Of a DNA stretch of 64,000 bases, positions 12,801-25,115 are shown piece after piece. Under the pieces are notes generated by a model. It saw nothing but the letters and a program-made list of their open reading frames with translations, searched no databases and was not told where the DNA came from. Made by a program: the position numbers and the translations under genes. This DNA comes from Setophaga petechia (Eukaryota > Chordata > Aves > Passeriformes > Parulidae), in contig JANCRA010000001.1 of NCBI GenBank assembly GCA_024362935.1, positions 50,937,501 through 51,001,500 of the forward strand, read 5' to 3'. How positions within the stretch are numbered: position 1 is the stretch's first letter; the number at the start of each line of letters is the position of its first letter.

Positions 12801-15800
12801 AAACCCAAAGAACATGTGGGTGTGGTGTCTGCACGGACAGGAGCTGCGTGGAGCTGCACTGGCTGGGCCAGCCATGCTGATAGGACATAGTGCAGAAGTG
12901 TGAAATGCTGCTGGGTATCTGATTTTGAAATGAAGAGCTGACAGCCTTATCTGATTACCAAGTAACGTTTTAATTTTGAAAACTGCTTTTTCTGCTTTAA
13001 AATTACTTCACCAATAATTTCAGTTTTTAATATCCTGCAAAACTTGTGGTACTGATGCACCCTTGCCCTTGACCCTTCTTAACTGTGTCAGATACTCTTA
13101 ATGCTGGTGTCTCATTAGACAGGGCACATTTTTTCCAAATATTTAATGTGGACACGCTGTGCTTTGCACACAGATCATTCAGAGCATCTCTCTGGGAAGG
13201 GCAGGTGTCTGTGGAATCTAAGGGAGGGCCCACTAGGGCATTTGCTCCTGCTCTGCCTGTGCTGTGTTTCTGTTGATGACTTTGCAAGCCACTGTGATAA
13301 CTTCAGTTGGAGTTTTCCAGTTCAAATCGCTAAGAGAGAGCTGAACTTATCAACACTTTTTCTGCTAGAAATAACCGTAGAAATTGCAGGTTTATGGCAC
13401 CCTTCTGGTGTTTGTGGTAGTGAAACTGATGCTTCTGGTGCTGCTACTGAAATAATTTGTACATATGTGGCTGGAAGGGGATGAAGTCCTTCTGTTGAGG
13501 ATTTTGTAACTGGAGTAAATTGTGTATCTAACTCTCAAAGCATAGCAGTTGTAATGCCTAATTAACATGAAAATAGACATAAGGGGGCCATGACGATGAA
13601 CAGTTTTATACTGTGATGTTTTAACAAGATCTTTGCAAATGATCATGAAAATTTTCCAAGGCGTAGGGTGTGCATCAGGAAAGTGGAAGTGTGAGAGAAT
13701 ATTTTCTCACAGATCTGGGTTTTTCTAGTCAGTTGAAGTGACATTTGTAGATGTCATGACTTTTCAGAATGAGAAGAGCTAAAGTAAAATGCTATTTTTT
13801 TTTTACATGCATTTTTAGAAAAGTCTAGTCAAACTGGTAGATCATGCAGTGTGGCAGCAGATGGGGTTTACTTTGTATAAATAGGCAGGGTGGTGTGTGC
13901 TCACAATATAAACTTATCTTCAACTCAGCATATATTTGTTGAAAGGAAAATGTCACCATGGAGAGCTCAAAGAGTGTAATAGTCCTTATCATGATTGAGC
14001 TCTAGTAATAGCAATTGTAGGAGAAATATATTAGAAACTTTGTTAAATATGCCTGTTAATGTGGCAGAGAGGTGGCAATGAATAAAATATGTTAAATTTC
14101 CATTAAAAAACACTTCATGGTCCTTTGCTTAGTTACACTCAGAGAGAGGTGTTAAAAAAGACTGAAACCATGAGCTTTAGCCCTGCATATGTGTCTCACC
14201 CTACTCCTACAGGATTGTTCAGAATAGGATGTTGGATTTTTCACAGGTTTGATCTAATAAATTTTAACTGACAAGGTTGTGTGGGGAAGAGAGGGCAAGA
14301 AAGTAATGGAACTGAGCAGAAATTAAGTACTGGTTTTGTGCTTTGTGGAAATTATAGACTGGACTGTTTTTCAACCAGGTAGGGGTTTTTGTATTAGCTG
14401 TTGCCAGTAGGCAACTGTTAGCTGTAGTTCCAAGTGGATGTGGCTTAGTTGAAAATTCTGCTATCTGGAGTCTTTATTTTGACTTGCATATGCCCTATTA
14501 CATTTTCAGTCCTTTTCCTGGGAATGAGACTCATAGGGGGGCCCTTATTTAAGTTGTACTCTGTTTTGGAGAAAGAAATCAGGAAGGTAATAGTCAGGAT
14601 TTGCCTCAGCTAGCAAGCAGGCAGGCTTTGCAGCACACCAACACTGGAGCACATCATTTAGCATGGCAAGAGGGGTTCCCTTCAGTCAGGATAATTGCAC
14701 GGGCCTACTGCATACATACACTTTCTTCAGGCCACTTACCAAGTTTCAGTGAATATTTGATATTCTTCAAAGTGAATTGGCCAGAGTGTACATGCACATC
14801 CATCAACAGAAGTTGCCCCCCATTTGTTCTTCATTTAGTCTGAGGCCAACTTCCACACTAAAGAAATCAATCAGCTGAGACTGACACATTTTTACACCTG
14901 CCAATAGTCCGCAGTATAAAAGAATTAAATCCTTTAAAATTCAGGTCCTGCTACTCTAGCATGTATTAAATGTTGAAATAATAGCAATAAAGACTCTGTT
15001 CTGGAGAACACATCTTACAAAGATATGTTCTGCTGCAGTGGTTACTCTCCGTGTTGACACGTAGATGTATGGCACAGAGTAAAGCATTGAGAAGGATCAA
15101 TAGCCCCTACAAAAAGGCACTTTTTGATGACAAATTTCTGGGAGCATCAGCTTTCAGAACCTTGTTGTTGAAATGCATATCTGGCCCCGATAAACTACAG
15201 TTAAAGTTTCAGGGTAGGTAGTTATTTGTAAATTTTTATTTACTCTTTGCAGTAAGCAATGGTTTACTTTCAAGTTACATCCCTGTAAAATAGCTCAGGG
15301 GGAATTTGTTTCTCTTTTGGGGGTTTGGGTTGTGTTTTCTTCTCACATAATGTCTTGTTGTCTTCAGCCAAAAGGTACCTGAAATCTTTTTTTGGTTTTG
15401 GCTTCTCTGCTTCTTCACTCTAAATGTTTCCTGTGTTTCATTACTCCTGATCATCAGTCTCTGCCACTTTATAAGGTCTTCAGGAAATTCACATCCATGC
15501 AGCCGCTTTGTGGCTTACTGAGAAGCCTGTGTCTGCTGGAAATACTTTACAATAGGTAACACTTGAGTGATTGCAGAAGAAGATTCTTCAGATATTGTAC
15601 TTTTGCATTAAAATGGGATTTAAGTCAGTTTGGGGCCAATAAAATTGTCAGTAAAGTGTGCAGAAAGTTTATATTCCAGCACATGATCACTAGATGCCTC
15701 CATGAATTATGAGCTCTGTTGCAAGTGACATGCATTTTATGCTGCATGAGAGAATTGTGTGAAATACATAAGGAAGCATGCAGATACATGCAGTATCTTC

Positions 15801-16558
15801 CCTTTTCTGTATGCCTTTAAGGTCTGTGGTAAGCTGCAAAGGGGCCTGTTTCAAGAGAGAAAGAAGCCTCTTCTTCAGCAGCCAAGAAGTTGGTTATTCT
15901 CCCAGAAAATGGAACTTAGGAACCACTTTTTGTATTGATCTTTTAGGCTTTTCTGTGAAAGGCAGCATCCATCTCTATGTTTTAGAAAGCCCTTTGAGTT
16001 ATGACCCTACTTTCAAAAGAAATGGTAATTCAAAAGTTAGGTTAAAAAATCTGGTGTACAGCATTGGGTCATCTGAAGGCAAAGACCTTGTTTAACATTC
16101 AGTGTTTTGATTAGCATGTGGAGTTTCCTAATTTTTTCACTTATCCTTCTTGTGTACCTTTGAGGTTATCATGAACCAGGTTTTGGAGGAATCTGACTCT
16201 TGAATTAACAGTTCAGAGCATCTGAATGCCTGAACTGTCTGGGCTGTGGAGGTGAAACCCAACTTGCAGCAGAGTTGGTGGCACCTCATTTGGTGACTGT
16301 CTCAATTCTATCCCTGCCTGGATTCTGTGGATAAGGTAGTTTGGCCAACAGGTCTGGTATTTAATATTGATAAGAAAAACTGCAAACAAACTGTGATAGT
16401 TGTTAACAACATAGGCACAGGCCTCCTTCCCAGTTCAAAGTTTCCTGTGCCTGCTATCCAACCTGTATCCACAAATGAAATGTTACAGAGACCCTCTGCA
16501 GGACCTTTTGTATGTTGAGTCCCTGTAACTCTCTGCTTTGTCATCTCTCCAATTCTAG
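6863..16558 (+). other. FAM13A intron, about 9.7 kb
   Basis: The intron runs from GTAAGT at 6863 to TTCTAG at 16558, the acceptor being preceded by a C/T-rich stretch. No coding exon or tRNA/rRNA-like gene is seen. It holds an 11-bp hairpin at 10747-10795 and a TTA-rich, AT-rich block at about 10950-11480 that looks like conserved non-coding DNA, which is only an impression. Small open frames on both strands (for example near 9.0-9.3, 12.3-12.6 and 13.0-13.5 kb) lack family motifs or paired splice sites and are taken as chance. Confidence 0.85.
10747..10795. repeat. Inverted repeat, 11-bp arms, 27-nt loop
   Basis: The left arm CCCCAATCCTG (10747-10757) is an exact reverse complement of CAGGATTGGGG (10785-10795). 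An extra G at 10796 followed by C97 could extend the pairing across a one-base bulge. The element lies deep in an intron. It may be a decayed palindromic transposon or a chance hairpin; nothing shows that it is processed. Confidence 0.55.
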
Positions 16559-16718
16559 CGTGCGCTCTGGATTTGAAGGGATGAAGGAACTGGAGATCTG
16601 CAACAAGATAATGACAAAAATGCTCGAAAATTACAATACCTTGTTTGAATTAGAAGGCTTGAAGAAGGATGAAGAAAAGCCTGTATGTGAAGAGCTAGCA
16701 AAAATAATTTTGGTAAAA
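16559..16718 (+). CDS. FAM13A: FAM13A internal exon: end of RhoGAP domain and linker
   Basis: This 160-nt exon completes the His codon from the previous exon and reads H-V-R-S-G-F-E-G-M-K-E-L, then EICNKIMTKMLENYNTLFEL, and ends EELAKIILVK. Recalled human FAM13A reads HVPPGLEGMKEQDLCNKIMA and ENYNTLFEVE here and ends ENLARLIIVK, so identity is clear. The exon forms the last helix of the GAP fold (KIMTKMLENY) and the start of the acidic/basic linker. The segment between NTLFE and the LVK end appears two residues longer than in human (GLKKDEEKPV in place of a shorter stretch). The acceptor TTCTAG lies at 16553-16558 and the donor AAA|GTGAGT at 16719 is near-ideal. The exon ends on a codon boundary (phase 0), matching the start of the exon at 38770. 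Confidence 0.96.
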
Positions 16719-18652
16719 GTGAGTATCTCTAATATTTCATTTTCTCCCAGAAAATCAATAATTCAGGCTTATTTCCGGCTTCAATTCAGAAATCTTTTAG
16801 ATAAGTGGAAGGCAGATTTTTGTAATAATGTTCTGTATTATTGACTGGTATGCAGTTTACACATTGATTCTGCTGATAGGCTAATTTTCATTACTGGCCT
16901 GGAAGTTCATTCTATTAAACATCTTATTCTTTGTTGGCTACACACTTATTTATGCAGGAAATATATTCACTAAAATTTAAATGTTTTTCAGTGAGGAGGC
17001 AGAATAATTCTAAGGACAGTGATCTTAGAGTACCAAACCTAGGACAGAGGTTTCTAACCTTTGCCTTTGAGTGAAGTCTGCCTGTCTCAAACATGCACCT
17101 GAGTTTAAAAGTCAGGTGTTCTGACTCAGCCATTTCTGGATGCACTTGAAGAGAAGCATCAAATAAGAGTCTTTGAAAAAAGTACATTGGAGCTCTTAAA
17201 GAAAAGTGTTGTAGTTAGAGTATTACACCTTTGGTGGGAAGCGGGCTTGTGTGTAACATCAAAGCATTCTACCATTTAAAAGCTGACAAGTAGGGCAACC
17301 AAAAGTGCATTGTTCTGGCTTGTGCTGTCTCTACCACAGGAAACAACCTCAAGTCTGTGCAGGAAAATAGTCACGAGGATGGTTTGCAGGTGCCTCATTT
17401 CTTATTGTCTGCTAACTGTGCTGATAATTACTCTCTTAAAGAGTGTGAATTCTTGAGTTTAGGAGGGTTGAACTACGTGCCTATCCTTGGTAGGGTTTTA
17501 CCCACTGATAAAATCGCTTTAGCCTTCACTCTCTGGAATAGAAGTTGTCAGAAAATAAGTTATGAAAATACAGTGTCTTTGACCTTGACAGGATAGGAAG
17601 TTTGGTGTGAGCCCAGGTTCTGCCATTCAGATGAAATCAGCTGACAACATCTCTGCCTTTGTGATATATCACAGGAGGGTCTGCTGAATTGGTGTAAGTT
17701 GGGCTCAGCTACCTTTAGAAGGATTACTGGTTTTCTTAAGTGGTGTATCAGTGAGGAAGTGTTTTGCTGTATTTAGTTGTCTTTTAGCTGTTACAATCAC
17801 TCAGCTGAAATGCCTCTGTGGAAGGAGATAGAATCACTGATAGCCTTCCTGTATCACATTAACTTCTGGGGAGTGGAAGTGATCTGCCTGGCCAGTGACA
17901 GTGATGTTCAGCCACTGATGGTCACTTCAGCAACACAACCAGGGAAAGAACATATTTTAAAAAAAAAAAAGGGCCCAGAAGAAAAGTTTCAGATGTATTT
18001 CCTTCTCCTTCAAGCCTCAGCCAGTTCCAAAAGTCAAGATAGTTTTTCAGTTCTGAGAGCTTAGTAGTAATTGGGATTGCACTAAGGTGAAGATCTGGGA
18101 TATTTCCCACAGCTGTTGAGAGATACAAGCTATCAAATTACATGGTGACAGCCAGAATTACTTCAACAAAATGCACTAAGAGATAAAATTACTCAAGTGA
18201 GATGGGAAGTGTTGCCCGTTGCGTTGCCTCAGGAGACAGATGATTGCCTGAGAGAGCCATGCCTAAATACAGGGGTTCACATTGTGTTTGCATCTTTGGA
18301 CCTTGTTGATATTTTCCAAATTCTGCTGGCAGCCAGCTGCAAAAAATTTACCTTGTTTGTTGTCCATCTAATTTGGGTGGGAAGTTTCTAGTTTAATCAA
18401 GGCACATACTCAAACACAAGAGGTGCAATCATCTAACTTCATGTAAGAAAGGTACTAAGAAGATTTTTTTGAAATTTTTCAGGTGGCTCTATGAAGGAAC
18501 ATTTCATATTATCTCTCATTTTTTGTATCCTAGCAAATATCCCCTATCCTAGTCAATTTGTATAATAAACTAGAGATGGTACACTTGAAGAGAAAACCAA
18601 GTGATGATGAGACTCAGTAGAGAAAAGTGATTGCCAGATTGCTAATGCATGA

Positions 18653-18686
18653 ACCATTACATACAGTAGGAGCTGTATGTAATGGT
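18653..18686. repeat. Perfect inverted repeat, 14-bp arms, 6-nt loop
   Basis: ACCATTACATACAG (18653-18666) and CTGTATGTAATGGT (18673-18686) are exact reverse complements separated by TAGGAG. A short outer pairing (TTGCT with AGCAA about 15-20 nt away on each side) is possible but interrupted. As RNA this would be a compact hairpin inside a FAM13A intron. The stem is shorter than a usual microRNA precursor, so no RNA gene is claimed. Confidence 0.8.
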
Positions 18687-21600
18687 CTGTGCTATAGAGG
18701 AGCAAATGCCTCAGAGAATTATTTGTCATGACCTGTGTCACAGTGTCCAGAAAACAGCAAGCTATTTGTTGGCAAAGTTACTGCTTCTGGAAAAGCCATT
18801 GATGTATCTACAGGGAGGTGGATAGAAATTTTCCTAATAATCCTATTTTAAGCAGTGAAGAATGTAGGATGCTCAGGACAGTGCTCTCCAGAACTGAGAC
18901 CCTGTTGCTTTTAAGGATGTTGCATTCAAGCCTGAGCCATGGTGGTATGGAGGAGTGAATGGCAAGGAAAGTGAAGAAACTGTAGACTTGCCCTTTACCA
19001 AACTCATTTGCATTTATTTAAGTGGCTTTTTTACCTTCTGTTTTGGGAACAGCAATAGGGTGAGGAGAGTTTTAGATGACCTCACTCACTTCCTTGTTGG
19101 GTATTCCATCATCCTTTTCCTCACAACTCTCACTGCATTGCCAGCAATTCACCCTGAGTCACTACACTGCCTCCTTTCTTATGATTGCCTTCACTCTCAC
19201 TCCTTCCTCACTTTTCCATGTTTACATTTTTCTCTGAATTCCCACAGCCCTGTTCCCCTATTCTTGCTGTCAAGAAAATGAAAGCAAGCAAATGAAAACA
19301 AGAATATGGTCATTATGAAGATGAAGTCATGGAAGCATCAAGCTTCTCTTGGAGCAATGTACTGGAAAGGAAAAACAGCTCCAGTGGAGCAAGTTGCATC
19401 TTGTTTGCTGGGCTGGTCATATCTAGGGGAAATCCACAGTGCTGCAGGCTTCCAGGAGGAGCAAGAGCATTTGAATCAGGCAGAGGCTGTGGCAGATTAA
19501 AGAAAATATGTTTTAAGGAGGCAGAAAATTAATTAGTGTTAGAGATGGGAAAAAGAGACATGATTTTATAGGGCTGTTGAACTACCATTCTTGTTGTGTA
19601 TGTGCACTGAGGAGGCACAGGAACATCTTAACCCCATTTATAGTTCTTCTTTCAAAGATTGTTCAGTCATTGGGAAAGACAAGTTGTGCTAGGTAAAAGG
19701 GATTTCTTAGTTTGCTTTCTCAGTGGATCTCAATTCAGAAAATAAGGCAGCTGGAAATCTGTGCAAGTTGCATTCCAGTCCCTGCTTTGTTCCCAGGGCT
19801 GTAAAGCCTCCTCTTGCTCATTGCTCAATATTATAAATATTTCTAATTATGATATTGTAATATTATATTTAGAAATTATGGAATGTGTTTCTTTGGAAAC
19901 ATCTACATTTTTTAAAAAAGTACAATTTTAACAGAAAAAGAAAATTTGTCTTAGAATAGTTTCTATTTCAGTGGGAAATTGATCTGTCAGGTTCATGACA
20001 CCTTGCCTGGAAGGATTTTGTCCCAACTATTAGAATGATACCAGATGATTATCCAGTTTGGTGGCCAGTAGGTGGAAGTATAACATGTGCTTTCTTCAGA
20101 AATATATCTATATTTGGAAATGCCTTTTATATAATAAAAGAATTTTAGGATTTCATTGATTGTTTTTTAAATTTCTGAAATAAACTGGAGTTTGTTGGAG
20201 TTTACAGGTCTCATTTGCAGCCAGATATTACTGCAATCTTTAATCCAAGCTTTACTTCAATTTCCTAAGTCAGTAAGAGTCTCAGTCTGTTGATCAGTTG
20301 GCTCTGCTGGTTAGAGAGAAATAGGTGAAGTGAGTTGAACATTCTGATTAGGTGCTTGCTCGGAGGTCACATTGTCAGGATCATAAATACCTAGTTTTTA
20401 TTAGGCAGTGTTGAGTGTAAACAGTTAATTTTCTGATAGTACATCTGCACTGTTGTGCATTTTCACATTATAAGTCTCAGGGGTTCCTAAGAAAATAATG
20501 CTTATATTTTGCTTTGGAACAGAATTCCTAGTGTGAATCCATATGATCCTGACAGAATTTTGTGTTACTAAACTGAGTGATAACTCATGTAATGAACAGT
20601 TAGTCAGTCTTGAGTTGCAATACTGCCAATTTTGTAATCTTCTGGAAGAAATAGGTTTACAAAACCTATGGTAACAACAGAAATGATAATTTGAACAATA
20701 AATGATAATAAATAAAATAAAATATAAAAAAGAGTGTTGAATTGCTGTTTGAACTGTAGTTGTATATGGTCCTATGTTGTAGCACTAGCCAGTGGAGTAT
20801 TGCTGGAATTAATCAGGATCTTGGAATAACAGTCATTAGGCTTCTCTAATGATCAGAGATAGGTAGTGAAGATTTTTATTTTGTTCAGGTGGTAAGGGAT
20901 ATTTGGGCAGGAGAACTACGATGAGACTTGCTCTTGGGAGATTTCCAAGAATTATTCTTTCTGCTGGCTTGAGGTGAAACATGTCACCTTTAATAGCATG
21001 GTTTATAGCTCAGTATTGTCTTCAAATAAAACATATACTTTATTACCTAGTCATACAGGATTACAAGACCTTATTTTTTCAATTGTATTTCACCTTTTCC
21101 CTCCAATGCCTTCTTGACAGAGCACTAATAGTTTCAAGAACCAGTCAGCTCAGAGCACATAAATATTTGCACTGGCACAGAACACTGACATTATGAGGAT
21201 GTAATGCTGTTCCTGGTTTGATCACATGTTTGGGACAGGAATGCAAAAGGCTTTTCCCATTCCTCCCCTGCTGGGTGGTAGAATACATACCCTGTTCACC
21301 TGATGAAGAAGAAAAAGCAAGTACATTTTGAAAATTAATATAACATTAAAAAAATATTAATGTAACATAACATCAAAATCAAATTGAAAGTTGATCCTAC
21401 AAAGTCAAGTAAATACATGTGCAGTTTTATCAGTTTGAGTATATTGTAGGTGCATTCTGATGACCTCTGAACAGGCAGGTTTCAGTCCCTGAAGAGCTGC
21501 AGAAACTGGTCCTCTGCTGATTTTTGCAAAAACAAATAATTTCAAAAGAACTCTTTATTTTATGCAATTACCTCCCTGCATTTTTATCGTGTTTGTTTCC

Positions 21601-23514
21601 AGTCTTCTAGCCAGAGCTGCCACTTCAGTGGAGAGGATGAGTTGACAGAGTAGTTTTTTGCACTTTAACTGGCAGCACAAGTGCATGCACAGCATTGTGC
21701 AAGCCTGCTCTGAGATTTGTGGCATGCAGGCAGTACCCTGCTGCACGTGTGGCTGCACCTCTGTGTGCTTGGTGTGTGCAAAGTGTGCAGTGCCTGTCCC
21801 AGCCAGGCAAAACCCCAAAGTGCATTTTTGTTTTGTCAAGGAGAGTGCTCCAGCTAGCTTAGCTTAAAGTGGAATGCTTGCTCCTTCCCATTGAACATTC
21901 TGAGCAGATCATTCATAATGAGGTAAGATTTGAGCCTTTTGTCCCTGAGGAGAGGTAGGAAAGATAAGATTGTTGCAAAGTTCTCCATCTTGGCTTGGCT
22001 GGTCCCTCTGCAGCTGAGTTTAAAGATCCACCTCCACTGAAAGCCGCAATATTTCAGCTGATTTCCCCTCATGAGCAAAGCTGGATGTTCACTTACAGAT
22101 GCTTCTTTCCCTTCCTCAGCTATAGCATGAGGTTTTAATCCCTTGAAAAGATCTGGGAGAAACTTGTGTGAAGTCACCAACTGCACGACTAATGGGCTCC
22201 CTCTAAATAAGTCCCTTTCCCTGTCACCTCAGGTTACACACTCGACAGACACAGGAGCAGCCCCTCATTTACGTCAGGAAAAAAGGCATCCATTTCTAAT
22301 CCATGTTACACTGCCCTGGCTAAGCCTGCAGGGTCCAGATAGTTTCCTTTATTCTTCTTTCATGTCTGGGACCATTTTAGCATCGTGTTAATGGTCAGCT
22401 TTCAGTACTGGATTAATTCTTTCCTATCAGGAGACAGCAGGAACGGATCATTGGAAATCCTTTTTGAAGATCTGAACAAACATTTCCATTTTCTGCTGTG
22501 TCCCCTTATTTGGGCAGGTCATGCCAGTTTGCTCCTGCATGGACTAAGGAGCCCCCAAGAGTAGGAGTGGGTTCACGTGGGACGTGAGAAGATGAGTGGA
22601 AAGTGCATGAGGAGAAGGAGCACCTGTGGAAGTCAGTCTCCATGTTTTTGTTTAGTGTTTCTTCAGCTAGAATTCACTTTGCAGTTGTCCACCAGTGAGC
22701 AGATGGGCATGTTTATAGTAAGGGTGTATAGTGATTCAGCCAGAATGACATTTTAAGATGTGAGCTGATGGGAAATGAGCAATATGAGATTTGTAGGGGA
22801 AAGTTTATAAGCCTCCAAACCCTTCACCTATAGGAAATTCAGTCTGGAGTGAGGAGGATGGTTATGTTTACACTGTGATTCAGAAAGGCTAGTAAAACCC
22901 TGAGCAATTCCTTGTGTAATTCTGAAATGGCTTTCCAGTGCTTCTAGCTGTGCTGGCTTTGTAAACTCTCTATGTGTGTTATTAAACCAGAATGTTTCTG
23001 CTCTTGAAATTCACTGAAGCATTTACAGGATTATAAATCTGTCACTTGTGGTGCTACTAAATGCAGTCCTGAATATTTAGACAAATATGCTAATGCTAAA
23101 TTCTGTCATAAATTATTATGATGATTCTTCTTTTGCTAGAATTTCACCAGCCATGTTTTAATTTTAACATATTATGAGAAGAAATTTGCCAAGATTCAGG
23201 ACATAAAAAGGAAGGACAGGCACATAATAAATGTCTGTTTCCCTCCTGCTGTCCATACTTCTAGTATACTGTAAATTGTTTTAATATAGCTGACAAATTT
23301 TGTAGTTGAGGTGCTTAGGAATTTTGCTTTTGCTTTCTCACAGTTTTTTTTCTTGAAACAAATACTCATTGGTACTATCACTGTCCCATGATAATTCCTC
23401 ATAGCTAAAATGTAGAGAAAATATGATCCATATGTGTCCTGGTCTGTACTTGCACTTGTTTTATTTGAAATGTTTTTCATTCATTGTCTGTTATTGATTT
23501 GGGTTTATTTGAAG

Positions 23515-23550
23515 TTTTTGTTGTTGTTTGTTAGTTTGTTTGTTTTGTTA
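23515..23550. repeat. T/G-rich low-complexity tract (TTG/TTTG units)
   Basis: Irregular TTG and TTTG units form a simple-sequence run. No coding or splice signal is associated with it. It is probably slippage-derived and variable in length. Confidence 0.7.
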
Positions 23551-24993
23551 TGGGGATTTTGGTGATTTGTTTATTTGGAGGGGTATGATGTGATTTAGCG
23601 GTTGGAAGCAGTCCATTTCAGGCAGTACATCATCAGCTTTCAAAAGGGAGGCATCAGTCAGCACCAAGAAACAGGGTACAGTAAAATAAGGATGTGAGCT
23701 TCTCCAGTAGCCAGCTGTTGCTGAGCATCATTGCTGTACCCGTGGGGGAAAAAGGAGATTAACAAGAAGATGAAAATTTTTCAGCTAAGACAAGTCTCTC
23801 TGTTCCTCCTGTTTATATTCCTCAGTGTTATATTCTGTTTCTCCTTAATTAGTCACTCAGTTAATCAGGTTACACAAAATGATCAGCATTATCCCCTCTG
23901 TATAAACCAGCAGTCAGTGTTGTCTTTGTGACAAGGACACATTGCAGGCAGTCGGAACTGACCCAAAGGAAAGAAGTGTAAGAGATTTTTCTGTCTGTGG
24001 CATTTAATTCTTGCTGGCCTCTGACATTAGTTTCATCTGGACAGCTCTGAAGGTGAGAGATTCAGAAGGAGTCAGCACTAAATTAATTCCTTTGCCCAAA
24101 TTAAGAGCAGTCAAATGCTCATTGACTTCAGTATAAATTCTATGAGTTTTTTCAAACCCCTCCTGTGAGTACTGTGAAGATCAGAGTTTTTCCAGAAGGT
24201 GATTGGTGCACCCTGCTCTGCCTGGAGCACTTTTAGTGCTCCAAAGCTTGTTGTCATAAATTGGGCTCATGGCAGTCTGAGAGCAAAAGGAGCATGTGAT
24301 GCATGGGACCAGATGCTCCTAAAGTCTGGATATGTTCACTCTTGAAAATCTGATGTGTTCAGCAGATCCCAGCAGCATTTGACCTTAATTGCTGGCAATG
24401 AACATCTCAGTTTCAGTGTTAAAAAAGGATCTGTTCTTTGTGCACTGAGATCCTTACATCAGTAACTAGAAAAATATAGAGACACTAAGACTCCCTAATT
24501 TACTGCAGATCAGGTATTTCTTTTGAAAGTAACATTCCATGAATTCCATGTGTGAAAAACTTCTTTCCTTGTGAGTATTTTGATTTGTAGATCTGAAAAT
24601 ACAATTTATCTTCTTCAAGACTGAGTTTAAGCAGCTGTAATGTGAGATGCAGATCTGGAGAGCCTAGATTTTTCCCATATCTAGGTCACAGCTCTCTTTT
24701 AGATGATCCTTTTTCCATTTATGAATAATATTACAGTAAATAGATAAAGCAGAATCCAGTTTTCAAAACTGAAAAGTGGAATAAAATGTTCCCCTGAACT
24801 GATCTGAGCTCTGTTGTTCCTGAACACATTTGTGCACATACGCAGAGTTAGGTAAACCCAGCATGAGAGAAATCATCTTGTGCCACTTTGTAAATGTTTA
24901 ATTTGGATTTTTTTAATATGAAATTCTGCTACAGGCTTCCTGTGGGTGTGGTCTTTGACACCTTAATCCCCTGCCAGTTTATATATGATGGTG

Positions 24994-25115
24994 TGCTGGT
25001 TTAGGCTGGGGTAGTGTTAATTTTCTTTGTAGTTGCCTGTGTGGGGCTGTACTTTGGATTTGTGCTGGAAACAGTGTTGATAACACAAGGATGTTTTAGT
25101 TGCAGATTGTGGGGA
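24994..25115 (+). mobile_element. Fragment of an avian LTR-type interspersed repeat
   Basis: The run TGCTGGTTTAGGCTGGGG, followed by TTTGGATTTGTGCTGGAAAC and GTGTTGATAACACAAGGATG, closely matches a repeat I recall as abundant in bird genomes and LTR-like in type. The match fades after about 25115. Both ends are approximate, no coding region adjoins it, and the family is not assigned. A repeat-library search would settle its identity. Confidence 0.5.

Noticed and set aside
18640..18706. Hairpin region as a microRNA precursor
   Set aside because: Only 14 bp pair cleanly, and the outer arms form a large internal loop, so it lacks the roughly 30-bp stem expected of a precursor.
21655..21830. Cys-rich open frames in a TGCA-rich block
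   Set aside because: Alternating GCA/TGC words give Cys and His codons in several frames on both strands; this is a composition effect with no domain spacing.
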